A DNA stretch of 64,000 nt from Mariniflexile litorale (GTDB lineage Bacteria > Bacteroidota > Bacteroidia > Flavobacteriales > Flavobacteriaceae), in NCBI RefSeq assembly GCF_031128465.2, contig NZ_CP155618.1, positions 3,834,501 through 3,898,500 of the forward strand. The letters are read 5' to 3'. A program made the translations under genes and the position numbers. How positions within the stretch are numbered: the stretch's first letter is position 1; the number at the start of each line of letters is the position of its first letter. This document shows positions 24,464-32,968 of the stretch, in pieces. The notes under the pieces are model-generated. The model was not told where the DNA came from and searched no databases. It saw only the letters and a list, made by a program, of their open reading frames with translations.

Positions 24464-26878
24464 ATGTCGAAAATACCATTTAAAGTATCAGCGAGAACAG
24501 CTAAACTAATTGGATTAGAGAACTTCTCAAATGAAGAAGGAGCAATAATTGAATTAGTTAAAAACACTTATGATGCTGATAGCGCTAACTGTATTTTATT
24601 ATTTGATTTAGTTTATACTGAAACTTTAAATAAAGAAGGTGAAAGACTTTTTCAAACGGATAAACAAAACAGTAAAATATATATAATTGATAATGGAGTA
24701 GGAATGACAAAAGATATCATTTCTAATCAATGGATGACCATCGGAACTGATGACAAACTGTATCAACATTTATCTGACAACGGAAGAGTAAAAACTGGAG
24801 CAAAAGGGATTGGAAGATTTGCGTTAAATAGACTTGGATTAATTACTGAATTATTAACTATTTCTAAAAAAACGAGCGAAGGTCTTTTTTGGAAGGTTAA
24901 TTGGAGTGATTTTGACCAAACAGGTACAACGGTTTCAGAAGTGGAAGCCGATTTAGAAAATAGAGATAATTTAAATCTAAAGACTGAAATACTTAATAAG
25001 TTTTCTGATAATGAAAGACTTATAAAACTGTTAAATAAATCATCTTTTGATACAGGAACTATAATAGAAATTTCTGAATTGAATGATAATTGGGAGTCTG
25101 ATCAATTAAATAATCTATTTAGTAATTTAGAAATGCTTCTCCCTCCAAAAGAACAATCTGATTTTGAAATACATTTGTTTTCAAATACTGATGGCGAAAA
25201 TTTTGGAAAAGTAAAAACTGTTTATTACGATGATTATGATTACAAGTTAGAAGCAAAATATAAAGGAAATGAAGATGGGAATGTTGAAGTTATAATTTCA
25301 AGAAATGAATTAGACATTGAATCTATTGAAAATAGATATTCTGAAGTTTTTGATTTTGACCCAATGAAAAAGCATCCATACCGTCTAGAAGACTTTAGAA
25401 AAAAATCAATTACAATTACAAAACCTTTGAGCTCAATATTGTCGAAAGATGTTGATTTTAATCTAATTTCTAAAGTTGGGAAGTTCAATTTTAGTTTTTA
25501 TTTCTTAAAAAACACAATATCAGATGATAAACAAGATGGTGACCTTAAAAAATATCCATATAAAAGTTTCAGTAGCGCAAGTAGAAAAGCATGGTTGAAA
25601 AGATTCGGAGGCGTAAAAATTTTTAGAGATGATTTCAGAATAAGACCCTATGGAGAAAATGGGCAAGATTGGTTAAAATTAGGAGAGCGTCAATCTCAAA
25701 GTCCAGGAGGTGCTGGACAAAGGCTAGGAGGTTATCGTATTCGACCTAATCAAATTGCAGGAACTATTAATATTTCTAGATTGGATAACTTAAGTTTCCA
25801 AGACAAATCGGGTCGAGAAGGTATAATAGAAAATGATGTTTTCTTGCTCTTTGAAAATATTATTAAAGAACTAATTTCATTTTTTGAAAAGGATAGAAAT
25901 ACTATAATGTATCACTTTTCTGAATTGAATAAAAAGAAAAATAAAGAAGCTGAAGCAAAGAGAAAAGCTCAAGAAGAAGCAGAAAGAATAAGAAAAGAAA
26001 AAGAAGATAAAGAGAACGGTCAAGAAGGTGAAAAATCAACTGATAGTTCAAGTTCTACAAATACAGAAGAGACATTAGCAGAAGGTGTCGAAATACTTAC
26101 TAGAGAACTTGATGAAAAGGATGAAGAAATACGCCTTTTAAGGAATCTTGCGAGTGTTGGTTTGATAATTTCTTCTTTTGCTCACGAAGTAAAAAGTCTT
26201 AGGTCAAGGCTGATTCCGCGTACATCATTTCTGTTAAGAGAACTAAAGATTCATTTAAATGAGAAAGAATTAGATAAATTATTAGATAAGGATGATAATC
26301 CTTTCTATATGATTAAACTAATACAGGAAGAAGATACAAAACTTAAGCATTGGTTAGAGTATTCTTTAAATACATTGAAACGAGATAAAAGAGAACGAAG
26401 TAATCTAAATTTTGGTGATTATTTCGAGAAATTTAAATCAACATGGAGTAAAGCTTTAGAACAAAGAAATATTAAAATTAATCTCAAAGGAAATAATGAT
26501 AGTGCAAATGTTATAAGAGCTTTTGAAGTTGATATGGATTCAATTTTTAATAATCTACTTTCAAATTCTATGAATTACCTGAAAGGTGTTAAGGGAAAAC
26601 AGAAATTGATTGAAATTGAATGGGGAAAAATAGGTGATAACATTGAAATCAAATTTTCAGATAATGGAAAAGGATTAGATGAACAGTATGTAGATAACCC
26701 CGAGGAAATATTCAAACTATTAGAATCTTCTAAAAAAGATAAAAAAGGAGATACAATAGGTACAGGTTTGGGACTTTACATAGTGAAATCTATTATAGAA
26801 GAATATAATAACTCTTCTATTTCAATCATAGGAATAAAAGAAGGCTTAAAGCATAAAATAAAATTTAAAACAAGATAA
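24464..26878 (+). CDS. Double-GHKL ATPase: MORC/Hsp90-like N-terminus fused to a histidine-kinase module
   Basis: The predicted 804-residue protein starts at MSKIPFKVSART. The first GHKL domain has EGAIIELVKNTYDAD near 25-39 (N-box with catalytic E), IIDNGVGMTKD near 74-84, and GAKGIGRFALNRLG near 112-125. It is followed by an S5-like region, as in MORC/paraMORC proteins tied to restriction systems. A charged coiled coil ('AEAKRKAQEEAERIRKEKED') links to a kinase-like half. That half has a dimerisation helix with SSFAHEVKSLRS (candidate phosphoacceptor His), N-box FNNLLSNSMNYL, G1 FSDNGKGL and GTGLGLYIVKSI. The next gene is a receiver domain whose ATG overlaps this stop (TAATG). Two complete ATP sites plus a His box in one polypeptide is unusual and suggests ATPase remodelling coupled to phosphotransfer. 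Confidence 0.82.
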   Translation: MSKIPFKVSARTAKLIGLENFSNEEGAIIELVKNTYDADSANCILLFDLVYTETLNKEGERLFQTDKQNSKIYIIDNGVGMTKDIISNQWMTIGTDDKLYQHLSDNGRVKTGAKGIGRFALNRLGLITELLTISKKTSEGLFWKVNWSDFDQTGTTVSEVEADLENRDNLNLKTEILNKFSDNERLIKLLNKSSFDTGTIIEISELNDNWESDQLNNLFSNLEMLLPPKEQSDFEIHLFSNTDGENFGKVKTVYYDDYDYKLEAKYKGNEDGNVEVIISRNELDIESIENRYSEVFDFDPMKKHPYRLEDFRKKSITITKPLSSILSKDVDFNLISKVGKFNFSFYFLKNTISDDKQDGDLKKYPYKSFSSASRKAWLKRFGGVKIFRDDFRIRPYGENGQDWLKLGERQSQSPGGAGQRLGGYRIRPNQIAGTINISRLDNLSFQDKSGREGIIENDVFLLFENIIKELISFFEKDRNTIMYHFSELNKKKNKEAEAKRKAQEEAERIRKEKEDKENGQEGEKSTDSSSSTNTEETLAEGVEILTRELDEKDEEIRLLRNLASVGLIISSFAHEVKSLRSRLIPRTSFLLRELKIHLNEKELDKLLDKDDNPFYMIKLIQEEDTKLKHWLEYSLNTLKRDKRERSNLNFGDYFEKFKSTWSKALEQRNIKINLKGNNDSANVIRAFEVDMDSIFNNLLSNSMNYLKGVKGKQKLIEIEWGKIGDNIEIKFSDNGKGLDEQYVDNPEEIFKLLESSKKDKKGDTIGTGLGLYIVKSIIEEYNNSSISIIGIKEGLKHKIKFKTR

Positions 26879-27525
26879 TGAAATATAGAATTGTATATAT
26901 AGATGAAAGCGATGCATGGTTAAATACATTTTATCAAACATTTAAAGCCGATTTTGAGATAATTAGAATTAAAGTTAAAGAGGATTCGACTATTAATTCC
27001 ATTATAGAGGAAATATTTAAAAATGAACCTGATGGTGTTGTTACAGATTATTTACTTGATGAAGAAGGACAAGTTGATTTTAATGGTAACCAAATTGTTG
27101 ATGCCATTAGAAAAGTTAAACCACATTTCCCAATAACTATGCTAACTTCTTATGAACCTCAAGCTATAAATCATATGGAAGATGTCCATATTATAAATGG
27201 TAAGAGTGATTTAGATGGAGAAAGTGAAGAGGCTTTACAAATTTTAAAATCCAAAATTCAGCATGACATAGAAAGTTTTTATAGAAAACTTTCTACTACA
27301 CAAAGTAAAATTGAGGAGTTGGTTAAAAAGAAGAATGAATCAGAACTGGAGCCACAAGAAGAAGAAAATTTAACTAAACTATTCATTTTAATGGATGAAT
27401 TAGAGCCAGAAGGAAAAGAAATTAGGGCGAATTTAATTAAGTCAGAATCAATAACTAAATTGAATGACTTTGTTATTGAAACTAAAGAGATTCTTGAAGA
27501 ACTTAGAAAACGAAGTAAAAAGTAA
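26878..27525 (+). CDS. Receiver-domain protein with coiled-coil tail, partner of the upstream kinase-like ATPase
   Basis: The 215-residue protein has a CheY-like receiver at 1-115: the acidic pair in VYIDESD near 6-12, the phospho-acceptor Asp in GVVTDYLLDE near 53-62, the switch Thr in ITMLTSYEP near 86-94 and the conserved Lys in IINGKSDL near 105-112. The rest is a charged coiled coil with no DNA-binding output domain ('STTQSKIEELVKKKNESELE'). It therefore probably signals by protein contact, for example to the HNH nuclease encoded next. Its ATG overlaps the kinase stop and its stop overlaps the HNH start, both as TAATG. Confidence 0.8.
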   Translation: MKYRIVYIDESDAWLNTFYQTFKADFEIIRIKVKEDSTINSIIEEIFKNEPDGVVTDYLLDEEGQVDFNGNQIVDAIRKVKPHFPITMLTSYEPQAINHMEDVHIINGKSDLDGESEEALQILKSKIQHDIESFYRKLSTTQSKIEELVKKKNESELEPQEEENLTKLFILMDELEPEGKEIRANLIKSESITKLNDFVIETKEILEELRKRSKK

Positions 27526-28124
27526 TGAGCATTTTTAGAAATCACACTCCAAAACGTCGGAATATAAATGGAAATGTTAATACTTATGGAGACCATCGAA
27601 CAGATTTAAAACTAGATTTTAAGGATAGATGTGGTTATTGTAATGATGTGGACAATTTGAGATTTATTTGGTTTGAAATTGACCACTTTATACCAAAAAA
27701 GAGGAATAAAAAACAATTCTTGACAATAAAAACAGAAACTGATTATAGTAATTTAGTTTACTCTTGTCGTTCCTGTAATAATGCTAAGAGAAATAAGTGG
27801 CCATCAAACGACGAAAATGTTCCTAATATAAATAATGAAGGTTTTATTGACCCATGTGATGATGAATATAATAGCCAGTTTAATAGATTAAATTCTGGTA
27901 GAATTACACCTGAAACGGATTTAGGAGATTGGATGTATAATGCAATGAAATTGTATAAACCACAACATGAAATTCTTTGGAACATTGAACAACTACATGA
28001 GCTTATTAAAGAAGTCCGAGCGTTAGTAGCAAAAAGTCCAAATGATGATATTGATTTAATGAAGAGGTTGATCAAGTTATATAATACTTATGATGATTAC
28101 ATCCAGAAATTATTTAAACATTAA
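27525..28124 (+). CDS. HNH endonuclease of the GHKL-receiver-methylase operon
   Basis: This 199-residue protein has an N-terminal HNH core: CGYCNDVDN near 36-44, 'EIDHFIPKKRNKKQF' with the D-H pair near 53-54, and YSNLVYSCRSCNNAKRNKWP with N, C-x2-C and N/K near 74-93. The zinc-knuckle cysteines and catalytic residues are all present. The C-terminal ~100 residues are helical and may bind partners. Start and stop both overlap neighbouring genes as TAATG. It is the likely DNA-cutting effector of the operon, with self-protection by the adenine methylase next door. It is not closely similar to the HNH protein at 3425-4426 beyond the core motif. Confidence 0.85.
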   Translation: MSIFRNHTPKRRNINGNVNTYGDHRTDLKLDFKDRCGYCNDVDNLRFIWFEIDHFIPKKRNKKQFLTIKTETDYSNLVYSCRSCNNAKRNKWPSNDENVPNINNEGFIDPCDDEYNSQFNRLNSGRITPETDLGDWMYNAMKLYKPQHEILWNIEQLHELIKEVRALVAKSPNDDIDLMKRLIKLYNTYDDYIQKLFKH

Positions 28125-29851
28125 TGACTGATAAAAAAAATACAGGCTCCTATTATACACCAAAAATTCTATCAGAATTTTTGTCCAAACATATTGTCCA
28201 AAAATATATAAAAGGAAAAGAGATTTCAATTTTGGAACCTAGTTGTGGAGATGGGGAATTCGTGTCTTCTTTTTTTAATTTCTTGGATTTAAATACAGTT
28301 AAAAATGTTTCTTTAAACTTATTTGATATAAATAAAAACGAGTTAGATAAAGCTGAAGCTTTAATTCCATTATCTAATAAAATTAATAAAGCTGTTAATC
28401 ATCAGGATTATTTAAAGTATTATTTAGAAAACGATGATAAATATTCGTTAATTATAGGAAATCCACCTTATATAAAAAGAAGCAATCTTAAAAAGAAACA
28501 ACTAAAAACTTGTGATAAAGTTCACGAAAAATTTAAAAATTCAAGTGATATAATAACCTCTAATGGGAAAATTAACAATATTTGGATTGCTTTTGTTGAG
28601 GCTGCAATAATGAGCTTAAATCAGAATGGTATACTTTGTTTTGTTATTCCATCAGAAATATTACAAGTAAAATATGCAAAAGAATTAAGAGCTTTAATTA
28701 TTGATGAGTTTGATAGAGTAGAGGTCTTTGCTTTTAATGAATTAATATTTGATGGAATACAGCAAGATGTTGTAGTATTAGTAGGTGTTAAAGGAATTGA
28801 AAACATCAATAAACACGGTTTTTCGTTTTATCAAGTTGAAGAATTAACAGATTTAAATGAGCCAAAATTCACAGAAAAACATAATAATATACATAGAACT
28901 ACTTTAGACAAGTGGACAAATTATATTCTTACAGATGACGAATTAGATTTTGTTGATGAGAAAAGAAATGAATATAATGCGATTAAATATTATTGTGAAA
29001 AAGCACAAGTTGGAATTGTTTCAGCCGCAAATGATTATTTTATTCTTTCGGATAAAGAATTAAAAGAAAATGAATTATCGAGATTTAAAAGTATAATAAA
29101 ACCAATTCTACCAAAAGGTGCTTTGGTTCCGAATATTGCTAATTTCACAAATTTAGATTTCAATTTATTAAAAAATAAAAACGTTAAAGTAAACTTTTTA
29201 CTTTTTCCAAACCTTCCAAAGCTTGAATTAAACCAAAAAATAATTAATTATTTAAATAGAGGAGAGGAGAAGAAAGAAGATGGTACTGGTGAATTACACA
29301 AAAGGTATAAAATGACTAAAAGAGATAATTGGCATCATGTTCCAAGCACCTGGTTATCTGAAGGTTTATTTGTTAAAAGATGCCATAAGTATCCAAAGAT
29401 GTTTGTTAACGAAGCTAATAGCCTTGCAACAGATTCGTTTTATAGAATAGTAACTAAAGAACAATATAATATTAGAAATTTAGTGTTTTCATTTTACAAC
29501 TCATTGACATTTGTTTTAGCTGAATTAGAAGGAAGGTTTTATGGTGGAGGAGTATTAGAATTAACACCAAATGAGTTCAAAGAAATGTCAATTCCTTATA
29601 ATGAGAATGTTTCAGATGAACAGTTTAACACTTTGGATCAAATGCTTCGTAATGATACTGATATTGAAGATATATTATCTTTTACAAACTCTATATTGAT
29701 TCCTCATTTAAATACTTCAAAACTTGAAGAAATTAGAGTTAAATTATTTAATCGTAGAATAAAGAAAGCAACTAAAGAGAAAGACATTGATCTAGAAATA
29801 TTTACTTTAAAGCAAATCAAAAAAGAAATTCCAAATGTTCTTGTTAGTTAG
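28124..29851 (+). CDS. Eco57I/TaqI-type N6-adenine DNA methyltransferase
   Basis: The 575-residue protein begins 'NTGSYYTPKILSEFL', typical of N6-adenine methylases. Motif I is ILEPSCGDGEFVSSF near 36-50 and catalytic motif IV is IGNPPYIKR near 111-119. The region after ~230 is a target-recognition-like domain, with the characteristic 'FYNSLTFVLAELEGRFYGGG' block near 457-476. It lacks a fused nuclease domain, which fits a separate HNH partner. The ATG overlaps the HNH stop (TAATG). It probably methylates host sites, and the HNH nuclease, gated by the ATPase/receiver pair, cuts unmodified DNA. A BREX- or DISARM-like modification-based logic is the alternative. Confidence 0.88.
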   Translation: MTDKKNTGSYYTPKILSEFLSKHIVQKYIKGKEISILEPSCGDGEFVSSFFNFLDLNTVKNVSLNLFDINKNELDKAEALIPLSNKINKAVNHQDYLKYYLENDDKYSLIIGNPPYIKRSNLKKKQLKTCDKVHEKFKNSSDIITSNGKINNIWIAFVEAAIMSLNQNGILCFVIPSEILQVKYAKELRALIIDEFDRVEVFAFNELIFDGIQQDVVVLVGVKGIENINKHGFSFYQVEELTDLNEPKFTEKHNNIHRTTLDKWTNYILTDDELDFVDEKRNEYNAIKYYCEKAQVGIVSAANDYFILSDKELKENELSRFKSIIKPILPKGALVPNIANFTNLDFNLLKNKNVKVNFLLFPNLPKLELNQKIINYLNRGEEKKEDGTGELHKRYKMTKRDNWHHVPSTWLSEGLFVKRCHKYPKMFVNEANSLATDSFYRIVTKEQYNIRNLVFSFYNSLTFVLAELEGRFYGGGVLELTPNEFKEMSIPYNENVSDEQFNTLDQMLRNDTDIEDILSFTNSILIPHLNTSKLEEIRVKLFNRRIKKATKEKDIDLEIFTLKQIKKEIPNVLVS

Positions 29852-29886
29852 ATGTATTATGTAAATATACAGTTTTTTCTTGCCTT

Positions 29887-30144
29887 TGCTATTACGCCCT
29901 TAAACGCGAGCACCTGTTACGTAAAGCTGCTGGCCCTTCAATGCAGCGTATCCAAACAGATCCGGCTTTTGCAAATTTAAAAGCAAATATGCAAGAGTTT
30001 GCAGCGGCTTCCAAACTTTCAAAAGCCATAAGAACAGGCTTTTTTGAAACCGCCATGCAGTTTAAGGATTCCCTTACCATCCGTATTCTTAAAAGCCATA
30101 CAGCGCAGCTTAACAAACGTCCCAAAAATGCCACTCATTTTTAA
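29887..30144 (+). pseudogene. Truncated remnant of a flavobacterial hypothetical protein
   Basis: The frame reads YYALKREHLLRKAAGPSMQR and continues DPAFANLKANMQEFAAASKL... to a TAA at 30142-30144. The pattern 'LxRxxxGxSxxRIxxDPAFxxxxxNMxEF' matches a common small Bacteroidota protein whose N-terminal ~25 residues (strand-rich, with a GT.G.m.FY pattern) are missing here. No upstream start is in frame. It begins 35 bases after the methylase stop, so the defence operon probably landed in or next to this gene. An internal ATG at 29941 would give a 67-residue product, but I treat the locus as a remnant. Confidence 0.55.
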
Positions 30145-30189
30145 TTAACTAGCGCTTTAAGCTTAGTGTTTAGCTATAAATGTTATTCA

Positions 30190-30437
30190 AACAAAAAAGC
30201 ATATTATCCGTTAGCTTTAAAACAAAACGCTTTGGGTATTAGTCAAAATACAGGTCTGTTAGATGTGGACGCAAGTCAAAAATTAAAGAAAAAGATGGTG
30301 AAGTTACCTATCAAGCCATCCAACATGATGACGTTTTAAAAAAAGTATCTCAACTTAAAAATGCTATGGAGAAATTTAAAGCAAAAGTCGAAGCATTAGA
30401 GCAGGAACTAAAAACATTAAGAGCCAGCACGCCATAG
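30190..30437 (+). pseudogene. Decayed C-terminus of a second hypothetical gene
   Basis: Two adjoining frames look like one broken protein. The first reads 'NALGISQNTGLLDVDASQ' up to about 30280. The second reads KEKDGEVTYQAIQHDDVLKK from about 30285 and ends with a coiled coil 'KFKAKVEALEQELKTLRAST' at TAG 30435-30437. A one-base frameshift near 30275-30285 would join them. No start codon or complete domain is present. It may be the end of the same ancestral unit as the remnant at 29887-30144. The family is unknown. Confidence 0.45.
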
Positions 30438-30441
30438 TTTA

Positions 30442-32814
30442 TCACCTTTGCCCAGAAAATTCCATGGCTTCCCCTTTACCAAAGGCATAACTAACACCAA
30501 AAACAACAAATCGACCTCGTTGGGATCTGTTTGAGGTATAGTAGGTGGGTTGTGAAACCATCTGTTCATCAACACGGGTTGCAAATACATCTCGAACGCT
30601 TAAGCTCATAATGAATTTTCCTTTTAATATCTTTTTTCTTAAGCCCATATCGGCAAAAAAGTTTTCTGATATTTCACCTTGTACGCTAGCAAATTTAGAA
30701 TTGTAATTTCCAGACAGCTCTAAATCAAATTCCTGAGGTAATTTAAATTTTGAAGTGAGGCTTGTGGTCCATCTGTTGCCTTTAAAATCAAAAGTTTGCG
30801 TGTCAAATTCACCTTTTCTGTTAAAATAATTGATGTTAAAATCGCTGGTTAATGTAAACCATTTCGCAAAAGTGTATTTACTATTAAACTCAAAACCAAC
30901 GGTATTGTTTGTGCCTATGTTTTCGGGTTGCGAGGTACTTACGCTGTTTTCAAAATTTATAATGTTTTCAACAACATCGGTGGTATACCTGTTATACAGA
31001 CTGAAATTTAACGATGCTTTTTCTAATTTATGAATACTTGTTAATTCATAAGAATCGGTATATTCAGGTTGTAAATCGGGATTTCCTCTGGATATACTAT
31101 AATTGTTTCTAATATTATTAAAAGGGTTTAGTTGCCTTAATCCGGGTCTGTTAATGCGTTTGGAATATCCCAACTGCAACGAGAAGTTCTCATTTATGTT
31201 ATAAGAGGTATGTACACTCGGGAAGAAGTTGGCATACGATTTCTCATTAAGCTCATTGGTTGTTTTTAACTCTGTTGTTAAGTTGGTGTTTTCAAGTCGT
31301 AACCCCAGTTTTAAACCCCAAATAGCATCTTCATAAGCCATCGTACTATATAGTGCAAATACTTTTTGATCGAAATTAAATACATTCGTTAAATCTGGGT
31401 TGCTTATCCATGCATCATTGATAAAATCGCGTACTTCAAAATCGTTAGATACATTATTGATATCATATTGCGAACCCGTTTCCAAGGTATATTTTTCTAA
31501 AAACGGATGGGTATAATCCAGTTTAAAGGTAAAGTCTTCCAATTTATAATCGGTTCTTGTTTCTTGTAATGAATTTGGCTCGTCTCCAAAAGAGCTGGTG
31601 TTGGTATATATCGATTTTTGGTCTTTAGCAAAACTATTTCCTAAGGCACTAAACAATAAATCCTGATCTTCATGCCGTTTAAAGTCCTTTTTATATTGTA
31701 ATTCGTATCTTATTTTTGGGTTGGTAGCTTCGGTGTTATCTTGTCGTAACCAGCTATCGGTTAAGGTGGTTTCATCGTATACTTTATCAAAATAAGATTT
31801 CGCCAATTGATCCTCAATTTCAAAAGCATAAGTACCTGAAAGGGTCAATACATTGCGTTCGTTAATATGAAAATCGGTACCCAAAAGCACACTCCCAAAT
31901 TTCTCATTAAAGGTGCTGCGTTCGTTGTTGGTTATGGTAGAATCATTTACAAAATCCTTATTTATAGATTTCCTTTTGGTTTTAAAGGTTCTTTTACCAA
32001 AGCCAAGTTGGGTAAATAAATTGAACTTTTCGGTGCGTTTGTTCAAACTTAAACCAAAACTATTACTATTGGGCACGCCAGCATTTAAGGATGCCGACCC
32101 ATTAAGCCCTCTTTTTTCCGAACTTTTAATCACAATATTTATAATACCCGCTGTACCTGAAGCATTATATTTTGCCGATGGATTGGTAATAACTTCAATC
32201 CTTTCAATCATATCGGCAGTAATGGTTCCGAGGGCGTTCCCATCGGCGGAAGCTAACACGGAAGGCTTCCCATTAATTAATATTTGAACCCCTTGGCTAC
32301 CTCGTAAACTAATTTCTCCTTCAATAGAAACATTCACGGAAGGTACACTGTTCAGCACTTCTAATGAACTGGCTCCTGTGGAACTGATATCAGACCCTAC
32401 AATAAACACACGCTTATCCAGTTTAAATTCAGTCTGCGATTTTTCGGCACGTATCAACACTTCGCCTAAAGCATTCAAGTCTTCAGATAATGTAATAACG
32501 CCTAAATCAATCTTAGTTTTATTAAGCTGAAGCTCTTTAATGAGTTGGCTAGCATAGCCCATAAAACTCACCTCAATATAAAAATCAGTGGCATTGGTTT
32601 CTATTGCAAAGTGTCCGTTGCTGTCTGATATAGTACCAGTGATAGGCGTACTTGTCGTATTTTGTATTAAGGCAATGGTAGCGTACTCTATAGGTTGCTT
32701 GTTTGTGGCTTCCATAACTTTGCCTGTGATTTTTTTTAAAGTATTTTGAGCACATATAGGCGATAACATACCTAAAAAGAAAACAAAAATAGCAGTGATA
32801 AAATAGAATTTCAT
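30442..32814 (-). CDS. TonB-dependent receptor-like outer-membrane protein (OMP_b-brl family)
   Basis: This 790-residue protein has a signal peptide of ~22 residues, then a carboxypeptidase-regulatory-like domain (LKKITGKVMEATNKQPIEYA..., residues ~25-110). A TonB plug follows at ~130-230 ('SLEVLNSVPSVNVSIEGEIS', LRGSQGVQILINGKPS, 'ERIEVITNPSAKYNASGTAG'), then a large beta-barrel typical of the 'outer membrane beta-barrel family' receptors. These differ from SusC and siderophore receptors and their ligands are mostly unknown. It is monocistronic here, read towards the gene debris at 30.4 kb; its leader is ~155 bases from the aldehyde dehydrogenase stop. Confidence 0.9.
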   Translation of the reverse strand: MKFYFITAIFVFFLGMLSPICAQNTLKKITGKVMEATNKQPIEYATIALIQNTTSTPITGTISDSNGHFAIETNATDFYIEVSFMGYASQLIKELQLNKTKIDLGVITLSEDLNALGEVLIRAEKSQTEFKLDKRVFIVGSDISSTGASSLEVLNSVPSVNVSIEGEISLRGSQGVQILINGKPSVLASADGNALGTITADMIERIEVITNPSAKYNASGTAGIINIVIKSSEKRGLNGSASLNAGVPNSNSFGLSLNKRTEKFNLFTQLGFGKRTFKTKRKSINKDFVNDSTITNNERSTFNEKFGSVLLGTDFHINERNVLTLSGTYAFEIEDQLAKSYFDKVYDETTLTDSWLRQDNTEATNPKIRYELQYKKDFKRHEDQDLLFSALGNSFAKDQKSIYTNTSSFGDEPNSLQETRTDYKLEDFTFKLDYTHPFLEKYTLETGSQYDINNVSNDFEVRDFINDAWISNPDLTNVFNFDQKVFALYSTMAYEDAIWGLKLGLRLENTNLTTELKTTNELNEKSYANFFPSVHTSYNINENFSLQLGYSKRINRPGLRQLNPFNNIRNNYSISRGNPDLQPEYTDSYELTSIHKLEKASLNFSLYNRYTTDVVENIINFENSVSTSQPENIGTNNTVGFEFNSKYTFAKWFTLTSDFNINYFNRKGEFDTQTFDFKGNRWTTSLTSKFKLPQEFDLELSGNYNSKFASVQGEISENFFADMGLRKKILKGKFIMSLSVRDVFATRVDEQMVSQPTYYTSNRSQRGRFVVFGVSYAFGKGEAMEFSGQR

Positions 32815-32968
32815 AGATGGAATTATGGCAATTGAAAGGCTAATATACTATCTAAAAAAATAAAAATTACACTTATGAAGGGAATTAACATTTTACGAAT
32901 AAGTGCCTAGTTGAGTGCCGTCGAACCTCATTGTTAATATACGACCATTATACACTTTTCAGTACCCT

